64,000 bases of DNA from Adenophora triphylla var. japonica. Lineage: Eukaryota; Streptophyta; Magnoliopsida; Asterales; Campanulaceae. Each line of letters starts with the position of its first letter. Position 1 is the stretch's first letter. The DNA is taken from positions 1-64,000 of the forward strand of contig JAFEMH010007447.1 of assembly GCA_022495995.1 (NCBI GenBank). The letters are read 5' to 3'. Below, piece after piece: positions 21,005-32,600 of the stretch. The notes beneath the pieces were generated by a model. The model did not search any database. It was not told the DNA's origin and saw nothing but the letters and a program-made list of their open reading frames with translations. The position numbers were made by a program, and so were the translations under genes.

Positions 21005-24000
21005 ATGGCGATTGCAGCCGCAGCTGTTATCGTTCCTTTGGGTCTGCTCTTCTTCTTCTCCGGTCTCATCGTCAATATCATTCAGGTTCTCCCCCAAAAA
21101 TTGATTCTCTTTTTGTCTAATAATATTTTTTCCGGCATGTGAAATTGAGCTTTTAGCTCAAATTCTTTCTAGGAATTTCCTCATTTTTTTTTGTCGATAT
21201 TTCATATAGTTAAGGCCTTGTTTGGTTCAATTTCGTTTCCTTGCTTTGTCACGAATTGATTTCTCGCATCAATTGCTAGGTTTTTGGTATACCCTTCCAT
21301 TTATTTCTGTTGTACTCGTACTAAATTGGGAACCTGTATATGTATCATACACACATATATCATGCTTCTGTTGTACGTTTTGCTTAAGTGGCAAACATGC
21401 AATTTAGTATGTTTGTGATCCTATCTCTAGCATGCCTTTGAGCTTACTGAATGCTAGTTTACTATTGATTTGTTCGAGTTTGTATCTTTTTTACCTGACT
21501 ATGGTGTATTATTTGGTTGAATTTATCTAAAATTCCCTTGTTTTTTTACGAGACAGTGTGTCTAGGTTTCACGAATGAGTACTGGTGGTTGTGCGAATGT
21601 GTGGGGATGTGTCTTTTTTTTTTTTCTTTTTTTTTGTGTGTTTGTATTTCGACATGAAAGAGCTTTACCTGATTAAGCATACCAACAACATTACCCCAGT
21701 GTCGCAAAACCTCCCACCTAAGGTGGGGTGTGGCCGTGAGGGGGTCGGATGTACGCAGCCTCGCCTCTGTATTTAGAGAGACTGTTTCTGGATGACCCAT
21801 GATGAAAATTGCGTCGAAAATTGCATGGACTGATTGCCGCTTTATAACAAAGAAGCGCATGCAGTTTAGTCATCCATTTTGATTTATTATATCATATTCC
21901 CAAGCCAAAAATAGTGAGTTTTTGGCTCCTTCGGAAATGATGGAAACTGATTAAGCATACCACTCTAAAATATTTATATGATCTGAATTATATGTTTAAA
22001 TGAGCTCAGTTGTTGATAGTTGATACTAGGAAAAATAGTCAGTGTGGTATCTTCTTTATTACATAAAATAGGTGATTGTTGGTTCAGCTTTCAATTAGGT
22101 TTCCTTGTCATTAACGAACGCGTTACTTGTATAGATTACTGGATTTTGTCTTCTTTCTTTTCCTATTGATTTACTAGGCACCTAGTAGCCCCCTCCTCTT
22201 GTTAGTGGGTGTGCTTGTGGTTTTCTCTCTGTACGTCCACATAACTTGAATCATGCTGACCCCCATTTTGTGTTTCAGGCATTTTTCTTTGTACTTGTTC
22301 GGCCATTTTCGAAAAACTCATACAGAAGGATTAACAGATGGGTGGCTGAATTGTTGTGGCTGGAACTTGTATGGCTTGTTGATTGGTGGGCAGGTATAAA
22401 GGTAATCGATAAATCACCATGCTGTACATCAGCCATGATCAGTTCTTTATTTATCGATATTTGTTTTTTGTTTTTGTTTTAGTTTTATGATGGGTTAGTT
22501 TTATTTGCCAATAGATAAGACACTTTCTAGACTTTCTAGAACACTTTTAAACTCACAGCTAAAACTTTTATGATTGATTATGCAATTATATTTACTGGAA
22601 GTTATATTTTATTTTTCCCGTCCGGTAACTCTAAATATCTTCCATATGTTATATCTCGATATTTGACATCCACATGTATATCCTTGGCCTTCATTCTATA
22701 CCGTCCAAGTCTCATTTAGAAGTAGATTATGTCATGATTACCCTGGTGCAATTACTCTGGTTCGAAGATGATCTGTAAATTTCAGGTGTTCTCTTCCTTA
22801 AAACAATATATTGGCTCCGTCCCGGTTTAAGGTTCTTAGTTTGACTTTGCACGCTTATTAAGGAACCAATAACAAATGGGTAAACAATTTTAGTGAGTTG
22901 AGAATATAATTGTCCAAAACCATTTAAGTGGGTGAAAAAAGGTTTGGTAAGTACGTTTTTTTTTGTACTTCTATAAAGTTAAGATGATAAAGTTGTTCAA
23001 AACATGTTCATACTTTTCCATTTGTGGAATAAAGGAAACCAAGAACCTTAAACTGGGACGGACCAAAAAGAAAAGTAAGAACCTTAAACCGGGACGGAGG
23101 GAGTAGGAAATAATTATTAACATAGAAGAGTCCTTTCGTATATGCACACACAAGTAATCTATTTGGTTCATTCCTATAATAGTAGGGTAAGATAGATGCC
23201 AAAGTGTCGTTTCATACAGGTATTTTAGTTTATTTTGAACCTTTGTTTGTATCCAAGCTACGATATTATGAATATTAATTCACCTTGCATTCTAATACTC
23301 TCTTTTTATCTTTTAGACAACTGTTTTATTCCTATAGAACTATGTGGTATGTTATTCCTAGTGAGGTTCTCTTCGTTTAGTAATGTAGCGTTCTATGACA
23401 TAATGATTCCCTTCCACAATATACGTTTCTTTGTTTTTATTTTTTACTTCTTTTCTGCTAGCAGACAAAATATTCTGTTGTCAACCGTTTTCATTGCAGA
23501 ATTTGTGGAATCTATAGTATAAATTAAACCCCTCCGTGAACAGTTCTATGAACAGTTCCGGAGGAGTTTTTCCCTATTTTGCCCTCACTATTTAGTCTGT
23601 TTCCTATTTTGCCCTTAATTTGTGCTAAGACTTTGGATTTGGGCTAAGACTTTGGGTTTGGGCTAAGAGTGGGCTTTAGAAGGGTTTACTTAAATTAATT
23701 AAGTAACTGATTTTTTTATTTTTTTAAAAATTAAAAAAAAATTAATTTGAAAAAAAAAAAAAACACACCCGTGTCCTTGGACACGGGCATATGTACTAGT
23801 ATTTTATATGACAAAGAACATATGTACAAAATTTCACTTCCGCTCTTATTTTAATTTTTTATTTGGGAGCTTAATGTATATCTTCAGATCCCATCTTGTT
23901 AAGTTAAGTAAGTTGTTGCTGCAGGTCCAATTGTATGCTGATTCTGATACAATAGAACACATGGGTAAGTCCACAAACATCATTGTTATGTGAGGTACCA

Positions 24001-27000
24001 CTTCGGAATTTTGAATCATTAATATTTTCTTCTACTATTATTCAAGCTGGCAACTGAAATTTTCAGGTATGGAACATGCCCTTGTCATAGCTAATCACAA
24101 AAGTGACATTGATTGGCTTATAGGATGGGTCTTTGCTCAGGTGCTTGCTGCATATATCTTATCCTTGTGCATATGCATTCACGTGTTCAGTTACAGACGC
24201 AAAGAATATACTTTTCCTGCTGGAAGTTTACAGAATTGGATTTCATGTGATTTTGCATAAGTTTTTCATCCTTCTAATTTGCTGGCGGTTCTTATTTCTA
24301 ATGCCACAAACTGTGCCATTACTTATTAAGTTTTGGATATCCTGTAACAGCGTTCAGGTTGCCTTGGTAGCACGCTAGCTGTGATGAAGAAATCATCAAA
24401 ACTTCTACCTGTAAGCTCTTTAAATTCTATTTTCTAACTGTATGGCCAATGAGAATGACTAGGTTCAAACAAATCTTTACTCACTAAAATTGGGTGCATC
24501 ATGCACTTGTACATATATGCTATAATTACAAGTTTAATAATCCTTCATGTCTTGCACAATATCACACTAGTCTATTTTTTCCTTAAAAAGTTAAAAGTGA
24601 GATGTCAAATAGTAAAGGTTAGAGCACAAAGGGTGTGTCTTCCTACAACTCTTGCATGTCCAGCCAAGAATTAATGAGCCATTCTCTTAGAATTTTGCAC
24701 GCAATATTGATGTTTCCTCCATGGAATTGATAAGGTCGGGGGAGAGTTATGAGATAGACAGCCGACAGGGATGAAAGGAGAGATGGGAAATATGGTGTCA
24801 AACTGTAATTTTGTCTCTTGCTGAACAGTTTAAAAAGCTGCACTGCACGGCACCTTTTGATCAAGTGATAGCAATAAAAATGCTGAAGAAAGGTTCTCAA
24901 AGCTCCTTATGTGGAAGGATGAATTTTCTTACGTTCTCAGTTGTTTGAGGTTAATGAGAAGGTAGGGTTATTTCCTTTGTCCATTTTGGCATTGTTAACT
25001 GATTATAAAGTTTATTTTTGTAAACAAAGAAAAAAGAACTATTACCTCAGTCTAGAGAGAGAAATCGGCAGACAACATCTTGCCCAGTAATCAAACTGCT
25101 TGGACTAACTCAAGCTAAATTGAAAGTAATTTACCAGGATTATCAACTCATAACGGCTCTCATTTAGTAATGATTGTTGTAATTAGTTGCTCTTATCCTG
25201 CATTGAATTTGTGTTATTTTAATCATCTTACTTGGTCAAAATGATTATAACATGAATAACTAGAGTCAGTTAGCTCTTTTAGTCTCATATTTGATGCTTG
25301 TTGGTGAAGTTCAATAAGTCTATATTATAAGTTGGTTGATGTATGCGGAAGTTTAGAATCTACTTTGCTAATGAACACCTTGACACTTTCAATTTTAAGT
25401 ACGAAGGAATCATTTTTTGCTTTGCTTAAACATATGCAGGTGATTGGTTGGTCAATGTGGTTTTCCGAGTATCTGTTTCTTGAGCGCAGTTGGGCCAAGG
25501 ATGAAAATACATTAAAGGTTTGTTATATTTAGTATGCTTATGCTATATCAGTGGTACCTTTTCATCTCTAAACCATTTTTCGGTTTGTGTATGAGTGTGC
25601 TTGGGTGTATGTTTAAGTCTATTTGGTTTAAAATGAAATGCATTGTGTGTCTTCCTAAAGGTTGCAATTGAAATGTGTCAGTTGATCTTATTAGAGCTTT
25701 CTGGATTTGTATTTTGTAGTCAGGTCTGCAACGCCTGAAAGATTTTCCTCGACCCTTGTGGCTGGCTCTTTTTGTTGAGGGTACTCGATTTACTCAAGCT
25801 AAGCTTTTAGCAGCTCAAGAATATGCATCGTCAGCAGGATTGCCAATTCCTAAGAATGTTTTGATTCCTCGAACTAAGGTTTGACTTTTGTTGTACTCTC
25901 TCCGTCCCAAACTGAATGTTCATTTTTGTATTTGATCAAAAACAAAAATAGACATTCATGGGACAGAGGTAGTACTTTTTACCAGTTGAAGACCTTAATA
26001 TATGTTTTTTTAAGCTGCCTTGTTTATGACTTTAGTTTTCTGCTTGAATTCACAATGTGTTGAGTCAGGATTCTTTTAGCCACTTTTTGCTTTGGGTTCA
26101 GTCAAATCTATATTTGAATGCTTGTTTTGATTCCAAATTATGTATACTTTCATCAGTTTGACGTTTCATAGTCATTTGACCACTTTCCTGATAGATAAGA
26201 TGGAATTTGAAGGTTGTGATGGTGGTTTATGTAAAGTTAGAAACTCGAGTACGTTTGAGGAGGTTTTGAAATTCCGTTTGGGCGATCAGGATGGAATTTA
26301 AAGTCTGGCTACTTGGCTTTTAGAGGTCTGGATTTACTGTCTTGACAATCATTCCTCCCTCCTTCCCAAAGAAGAGTCTCATTTGACATGTGAAAACTTA
26401 TTAATTTATAGCATTCTCGCTTATTCTCGCTGCTCCTTCCCTTCCCCAATAGTTTATAGCATTCTCAATAATTTATAGCATTCTCGCTTGCTCTATATCG
26501 CTTGCCTCACTTCATCATTCCACCACGACGTGTCCTTATTTGATGGCATGCTTTCTTTTGATTTTCCTAGGAGTTCTTTCACTACCTCCTTAATGATACG
26601 TTCCATCTTAGTCCAAGTCGAATTTATGCCCATATCCATGCGACTGGACCAAATACTACAACAAAGCCTTAGTCCCAAAATTTTCTTCAATTATTTTATA
26701 GAGCCTTTCATTAGAAGCATTTTTGGGAGATCACTCAAGTTTATGTTCAACTTTGGAAGTATGACTTCTATTGGGACAATGAAAAAAAGAATGTGTTTTT
26801 TTTTTTTTTTTTTTTTGGGATGAAGTAGTAGATTTTTCTGGAGATAAGGGAAAAATATTTTATATGTCTGTGTTTGACTGTCTGTATGTCTTTTTCTTGC
26901 ATCCGCTCAAAGAGTTATTTAGTATCTGTGCCTGGAAACTCCTGTTTTGAGAACTAAGCTTTTCAAGTTGTGGCTACCTACTTTCGCCTTCTATATCAAC

Positions 27001-28477
27001 CTTTAAATTAGTAAACATACTTTAAGCCTGAAACTTTTGGGGATATTTGTTGAACCTTATTAAGACTATAATTACGGTTTTTTTTTTCTTTTGTAATAAA
27101 TATTGGAACTTGTTCTAGTAGCCGAAGAGATTACTTCTGTGGAGGGGGCTACAGATCAATCTCTTATTGTAAATACTAGTATATTATCTTCGATTTGAAA
27201 TGTAACTCCATTGAAGTTGCACTTGATTGCACTTCATTTCGAGTACTGAATTTACATCTTATGCTACCCTCTCTCCCTTTTATTCTGAAGAATCTTGTTT
27301 TATTCTTTTGCTTCCAGGGTTTCGTTACTGCAGTTACCCACATGCGCTCCTTTACTCCAGCCATTTATGACATGACGGTTGCCATTCCTAAAGCTTCAAC
27401 TCCACCTACGATGCTTAGGTTGTTTAAGGGACAGTCTTCTGTGGTAAGCCTATATAAAGAAGAGTTTGTTGTCTCGATGGTTTACCATGTATGTCTCTGC
27501 GTGTTTTACATGTTTCCTGTTGCTATTAAAACATGTTTAATGAATATCATTCCCCTATAGTAACATTTATGATCTTATTATCAACATTCCTCGATGTTGC
27601 TTTGTCTTTCTGTGGTATTGCTTTAGCTTTGGGATGTTATTTTGCTTTTGACTTTCCTTGATGAGGAATCTATCGTACATGAGAATAATTTTATGGTATC
27701 TAAAACATACTGATCGTGCAGATACAAGTTAGCGTGAAGCGCCACTTGATGAAGGATTTACCAGAGTCAGAAGAAGCCATTGCACAATGGTGTAAAGATA
27801 TCTTTGTTGTCAAGGTGCAGACATATTGACTTTGTTTTTATAAGTTAAATTTTTGTGCAGTTTCAACTTATTTGTTTATGAACTTGTACCTTTTTTCCGT
27901 GACTAGTCCTGGAGTCATAGGAGACTTTCTTAACATATTGATAATATGATAATTCAAATAATTTCCCAAGCAGCAACTCATGAAATCAATGTGAGCTACA
28001 ACTTTGTTTTTATACTTGTAGAACTTTAGATTTTATTTGAAAGAAAAAGTCACTAAAAAGATTTGCATCTGATGTTCTTGATGATTGGTTCCCCAGGATA
28101 AGTTATTAGACAAACACAAAGAAGAGGATACCTTTCCCGGCGAAGAAGTCCGAGACATTGGTCGGCCAGTAAAGTCTCTAGTGGTGAGCATTTCATTGTA
28201 TTTTATTCTACAAACAAATGATTGTCTGTTAAATTATATTTCTTATTATTTTTAATACCAGGTGGTCATTTCTTGGGCATGTCTACTTATTTTTGGGACC
28301 TTGAAATTCCTTGAATGGTCTTCACTTGTATCTTCATGGAAGGGGCTCACCATATCAGCGTTTAGCTTGGCTTTGGTCACAATCCTTATGCAGATCTTAA
28401 TTCAGTTCTCCCAGGCGGAGCGTTCAATGCCAGCAAAGGTTGCCCCGGCAAGGTCAAAAAATGGTGAAGAGTCTTGA
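21005..28477 (+). CDS. LPAT2: 1-acyl-sn-glycerol-3-phosphate acyltransferase, ER type (LPAT2-like), 11 exons, 378 aa
   Basis: Transfers an acyl group from acyl-CoA to the sn-2 position of lysophosphatidic acid, giving phosphatidic acid for membrane and storage lipid synthesis at the ER. Exons: 21005-21085, 22279-22401, 23925-23964, 24067-24140, 24351-24410, 25440-25517, 25720-25878, 27318-27443, 27722-27814, 28097-28183, 28262-28477. All junctions are GT-AG and the frame is open throughout. Residues 5-27 form an N-terminal membrane segment. NHKSDID (91-97) is the catalytic NHxxxxD box with H92 and D97. EGTR is at 172-175 for lysophosphatidate binding, and IPRTKG at 201-206. Two C-terminal membrane segments lie at about 308-330 and 335-357. 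The length is close to the about 390 residues of Arabidopsis LPAT2. It appears intact and functional. Whether it is the LPAT2 or LPAT3 orthologue needs a tree. Confidence 0.93.
22811..23103. mobile_element. Stowaway-like MITE in LPAT intron 2
   Basis: The left end has GGCTCCGTCCCGGTTTAAGG; the right end has ACCTTAAACCGGGACGGAGG and then GAG. TA flanks both sides. The right terminal repeat is present twice in tandem (about 23045-23065 and 23080-23103), suggesting a repair or slippage event. Confidence 0.7.
23511..23799 (+). mobile_element. HelA: 289-bp non-autonomous Helitron in LPAT intron 2
   Basis: The 5' end is TCTATAGTATAAATTAAACC, directly after an A. The 3' end is CTAG followed by T. 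The terminal hairpin CCCGTGTCC-TT-GGACACGGG lies 8 nt before CTAG. Insertion between A and T without target duplication, a TC start and a hairpin-CTRR end are the structural rules for Helitrons. The same termini, with a one-base change in the loop, bound the 6.5-kb HelB at 29629-36132. No coding sequence is present. Confidence 0.88.
25896..25972. mobile_element. Very short Stowaway-like MITE in LPAT intron 7
   Basis: 77 bp with inverted ends (CTCTCTCCGTCCCAAACTGA on the left; CATTCATGGGACAGAGGTAG on the right, inverse match with a few changes), flanked by TA. Internal TGAATGTTCATTTTTG pairs with the right arm. Confidence 0.5.
26353..26826. mobile_element. MITE-like unit in LPAT intron 7 carrying a LINE fragment
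   Basis: The left end resembles CTCCCTCCTTCCCAAAGAAG. The right side has TTGGGACAATGAAAAAAAGA and a long T run, then GGGATGAAGTAGTA, a decayed version of the same Stowaway end. The middle (26493-26690) carries a non-LTR retrotransposon piece on the - strand. Boundaries are approximate. Confidence 0.4.
26493..26690 (-). pseudogene. RTE-type LINE fragment (region between endonuclease and reverse transcriptase)
   Basis: A 65-residue frame contains [16 protein letters not shown] and [13 protein letters not shown]. The WWN-(D/E)-EVQ-like motif is characteristic of the segment between the endonuclease and reverse transcriptase of plant RTE-like LINEs. No reverse transcriptase follows. It is a dead fragment inside intron 7 of LPAT, antisense to the gene. 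Confidence 0.55.
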
Positions 28478-28599
28478 CAAAGATGGGAAGCATTGAGTAG
28501 ATCCATTCAAGCAACATCCATATTGTAGTCTTTGTTACCTCTCTGTTGTCCATTTCAAACTATTGTGTCCGGGATGACTCTAGTCAGTCAATTTTTGTA
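28478..28599 (+). other. LPAT 3' untranslated region, proximal part
   Basis: Follows the TGA at 28475-28477. No AATAAA was recognised with confidence before the 59-bp repeat at 28600, so the original polyadenylation site may lie at or beyond it. Confidence 0.4.
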
Positions 28600-29310
28600 C
28601 CGAAGAAGAGAGTGTATGAAATTGAATATCAATTTACTCAATTTACTATTAAAGGAACTGAACGGTATAAACCGAGATACGAACATGGGCTTGCTCGAGC
28701 TGGGCCTAATTGGATTGGGCCATGAATATTATCTAAATAGCCAAGTATCAGGGCCGAGTAAGGTCTTCCACGTATGCCGAGGAACGTTTACCTCGGCCTT
28801 ATGACACCATGCTTGGGCCGTCATGTCGCAAGTGACGAGGGGAGAAAAGTTCTTACCTCGGCATTTCATCACTGTGACGAGGAAACAAAATCATTTACCC
28901 CGGCATATATACTTGTCGGCCAATCATCAAATGACGAGGAAACAGAATCATTCACCTCGGCCTATTTGCCAAGGCCGAGGTAAAACATTTAAGTTCCTCG
29001 GCGTTCCGGCTAGCAGATTATACAGTCCTTATACAACAAGGATTATACATTCATGATCCAATCAGGATTGTAACCAACTACACCACTTCAAGTCAAACAA
29101 GGACTCCTTAACAGATATAATTCTCATATGATTACATCTTATCTCTTTACAAGTTTACTTCAACATGAATTCTATCAATCCATCCCTATAAATACAAGCC
29201 CCATGGCTCATAATTAGGTACGTTCATGCCGAGGTAAGAACTTTTCTCTCTCCGAAGAAGAGAGTGTATGAAATTGAATATCAATTTACTCAATTTACTA
29301 TTAAAGGAAC
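28600..29310. repeat. 59-bp perfect direct repeat (28600-28658 and 29252-29310) enclosing a 593-bp LTR-like insert
   Basis: Both copies start CCGAAGAAGAGAGTGTATGA and end TTTACTATTAAAGGAAC, identical by eye. The insert begins TGAACGGTATAAACCGAG. It holds alternating CGAGGTAA/TTACCTCGG motifs (28760-28985), and near its end CCTATAAATACAAGCCCCAT, a TATA-box context typical of an LTR U3. No R/U5 end or CA terminus is seen. A 59-bp duplication is far longer than any transposon target duplication, so templated repair is more likely than simple insertion. Confidence 0.6.
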
Positions 29311-29628
29311 ATTCGTACTCCAGAAAATCATTTTTTAAAAGGAAATTATATCCCCAAACTAAACAATTACTGTCTCCCTCCGTCCGATCTGTTTGAAATT
29401 TGATTTTAATCAATAGCAAACTTTTCAAAGTTTTCCTTTAAAACAATTAAAGGTTTCCAGGAAAGGACATAAAAAGCATGCAAGAAATCCTTCCACACAA
29501 GTAAAGTCTTTTGACTTTCTACCCAATGACGACATGCAAACGTGGTAAGGGTAGATCAGATCACGAAAACAGGCGGCAATTTAGCCAGCCAAAAGGAGAT
29601 TGTTTCGAGCGGTCTTATTTATGAAGAA
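29311..29628. other. Intergenic, no gene seen
   Basis: Short AT-rich spacer with one isolated CTCCCTCCGTCCGATCTG MITE-like end near 29382 and no partner arm that I can identify. Confidence 0.4.
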
Positions 29629-31122
29629 CTAGTACATATGCCCGTGTCCGAGGACACGGGGTCTTTTTTTTTTAATTAACATAAACATTATAGTTACAAA
29701 ATGATAATTAATTTAAGATACACAATAAAAGTTGTTTACAAAAAGATAAGACATAAATTAACATATAATTAGCATATAGATTTTTAACCAGTTGAAGTAA
29801 AGATGTTGTCTCAATCGAAACAGACATTGGCCAGGTACGTTTACGTAAAAGCACCTGAAATAAATAAAAAATGAAATCAATATATTTTTATTAGGTTACA
29901 ATGTGAATGAGAAACAACTGGCCCACAAAATCCAATTCTTCGACTGCAAAAAGATTCATTCTTTAGGATTTTACATTTCAATTCATTGAAAGGAGACACT
30001 GAAATGCAAGATGATGATTCTTCTTCTTCCTTGAGTATTAACCACTTTAATGAAGTGTCTCAACAACAGTAGAACTTAGCTAAAGTGTAGTGACTTGTGA
30101 ATCTCATGTTTACAATTTTCGAAAAAAAAAAAAACTGAACCCACATCAAAATTTAATTATAATCATAAAAAAGATCTAAAAAAAAAAAAACTCAAATTGC
30201 AACTTGGTGAAGTGGAGGGAGTACATATTAGCACTGTAAAGACCCGAAAAATTTTAATTTTTTTTAGTATTATTTAATTAGAATAATAAATAAATAATAC
30301 TCCTCATTTAATTTGGACTTGGGTTTAATTAAATGGATCAAATTAATAATTTAAGTCAAGTGGGCTAAGTTGGGCTTAGGAGGTTAAAGGGGCCCAAGGA
30401 GGTGAAAGCCTAGAATATAAATAATAAACCCCTCATTTATTTTTCTCATAATCTTTCATTAATCAAGAAAAAGAAAAAAATTAAACCCTAGGAGAGGAGG
30501 GGCGGCGGCCGAGAGCTTGAGGGAGGTGACAGCCGAGTTTTTTGGTCTTCTTTGGCCATTGTTTCTTCATCAAAATCAAGGTAAGATGATACCCTAAACC
30601 CTAGTTTTTATTTCATTCAATTTGGAATTAAATTGAATTAGTTATGAATTTTTGAAATCTTAAATCTATTTAATTCTAGGGTTAATCATTATTAGAGTTT
30701 TAATGGTTTAATCCTAGTGTTTAATGTATAAATTGAGGGTTTGATTAATGGGGAATTGTAGGTTATAATGATGTAACCCTAACCCTAGTTCATATTATTT
30801 TGAAATTAAATCAAACAAAATTAATATGATTAAAAAGGGTTTTATTAAAGAATATAGAAATTAAATGATTGTTTAATGTTTAAAAAAGTAAAAAGAGGAA
30901 CAAAATAATTTTTTCATCAACCTGGAGGCTCGGCCGATTTGTTCTAGGCTTGAATCGGGTGGTCTCCATTTAAGGGTTAGAATTCTAGTTAGTTTTTAAA
31001 CGGAAAAGGGACCAAACTGAAAAGTTACAAAGCTGGGAGGATTAAATTCTGATTTCCAGTTAAATTCTCCACTGGACAGTTAACTTTAGGACTGAACTGA
31101 AAAGTTCAAAGGTTCTGAGGGA

Positions 31123-31320
31123 CTGTTCTGTAATTTTTAAAAGTCAGAGGACTGTTCTGCAATTATTTAAAAGTTGAGGGACTGTTTTATAATTTTTCAA
31201 AAGTTGAGGGACTGTTTTGTAATTTTTCAAAAGTTGAGGGACTGTTTTGTAATTTTTCAAAAGTTGAGGGACTGTTTTGTAATTTTTCAAAAGTTGAGGG
31301 ACTATTTTGTAAAATTTGGA
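31123..31320 (+). repeat. 30-bp minisatellite in the solo LTR
   Basis: About six copies of GTTGAGGGACTGTTTTGTAA followed by TTTTTCAAAA. The middle copies are nearly identical and the outer ones more diverged. The unit is divisible by three and so gives a repetitive open frame, which is not a gene. Confidence 0.85.
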
Positions 31321-31652
31321 AAGTTAAATGACTTTATTGAGATTAAGAAAACCTAAAGGAACCTTTTGAAATTTGAAATTTAGGGAAAGACCAAAGACTT
31401 TAAAGAAGTTATATAAAAGAGAAAGAAGAAAAATAACACTTTAGTATTAAGAAGAACTAGTGAGTAACCCGTCGGTCTCCGACGGGAGATAAAACACTGA
31501 GGTAAAAGTTAAATGTAAATACAATTTAAAAAATTAATGAGATAATTTGATGTAATATATTACAACTTGTCGAAAGCTTCTTTGTACACAACATTTGTAG
31601 TCGTGTCATCTGACAGTTCATGACTATTACATATAAGCACTTTAAATCTTTT

Positions 31653-31937
31653 TCATGTAGTTACTCTAGAAAAAGCAACATAAAATTGTCCATGATTAAA
31701 TACTGGTCTTGAAAGAAAAAGGCCAACATGAGCGAGCGACTGACCCTGACTTTTATTTATCGTCATTGCAAAAGAAACGATCAGTGGGAATTGTCTCCGT
31801 TGAAACCTAACCGGGAATTTTGTTGTATCAGAAGGTGAGATAATCATCCTCGGTAACAACACCTTCTTATCAACATTCTTTTCGGACAACATTACCGTCT
31901 CGACAATGTGCTTACCTATATACTCCCTCCGTCCCAA
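31653..31937 (-). pseudogene. C-terminal fragment of a Helitron Pif1-like helicase
   Basis: The frame contains MIISPSDTTKFPVRFQRRQF, FAMTINKSQGQSL and FNHGQFYVAFSRVTT. These match the last conserved motifs (TINKSQGQ, motif V-like; YVA(L/F)SRV, motif VI) of the Pif1-type helicase in plant Rep/Hel proteins, which unwinds DNA during rolling-circle transposition. The start of the helicase and the Rep nuclease are missing; upstream sequence is occupied by a MITE at 31923. It is a truncated remnant at the 3' side of HelC. Confidence 0.8.
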
Positions 31938-32231
31938 TTTAAATGTCCAAAAATGGATTCGGTGCGGAAATTAAGGAAAGTGAGTTAAGAAAGAGAAAAA
32001 ATGAGGTAGGAAAGAGAAAAAGTTTAAATGTTGTGAGTATGAAAAATTAAATAGGAGAGAGAATGAGTGGGAGGAATAGTTAGGAGAGAGAATGTTGTGA
32101 GTGTAAAAGTAAAGTAGGAGAGAGAATGAGTGGGTGAAATAGTGAAAAAAAGTTTCCTTTTTTGGAAATGAGACATTTTCAATGGGACGCTCAAAAAGGA
32201 AAGTTTGGACATTTAGATTGGGACGGAGGGA

Positions 32232-32232
<1 letters not shown>
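31923..32232. mobile_element. Stowaway MITE 1 in HelC
   Basis: The ends CTCCCTCCGTCCCAATTTAA and, inverted, CTCCCTCCGTCCCAATCTAA are nearly perfect. TA flanks both sides. It shares an internal stretch (GAGAGAATGAGTGGGAG) with the neighbouring MITE at 32315. Confidence 0.85.

Positions 32233-32314
<82 letters not shown>
32233..32314. repeat. (TA)n microsatellite between two MITEs
   Basis: About 41 uninterrupted TA units joining the TA target sites of the two Stowaway MITEs. A second, shorter TA run follows the right MITE (32601-32624). Confidence 0.95.
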
Positions 32315-32315
<1 letters not shown>

Positions 32316-32600
32316 TCCCTCCGTCCCGGCGAAAGAGCCACAAAATTTGTCCTAAGACGCAAAATAAGAAATGTGATGTAGGAAGAGAAAAGTTTAAATG
32401 TTGTGAGTATGAAAAATTAAATAGGAGAGAGAATGAGTGGGAGGTGATGTAAGAAAGAGAATATTGTGAGTGTAAAAGTAAAGTAGGAGAGAGAATGAGT
32501 GGAGAGAATAGTGATTTAAGGTTTCCTTTTTGGGAAAGTGGCTTTTTAAATGGGACGCCCAAAAAGGAAATAAATGGCTCTTTCGCTGGGACGGAGGGAG
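32315..32600. mobile_element. Stowaway MITE 2 in HelC
   Basis: The ends CTCCCTCCGTCCCGGCGAAA and, inverted, CTCCCTCCGTCCCAGCGAAA carry a clear terminal inverted repeat (AAAGAGCCA further in). Flanked by TA. Related to MITE 1 but with different outer arms. Confidence 0.85.

Noticed and set aside
24643..24900. Antisense frames inside LPAT introns (also 21546-21860 and 22971-23202)
   Set aside because: Lie in introns or MITE arms of LPAT, with no domain or splice support.
32162..32562. Open frames of alternating Tyr and Ile on both strands
   Set aside because: Translation of the (TA)n microsatellite and adjoining MITE ends.
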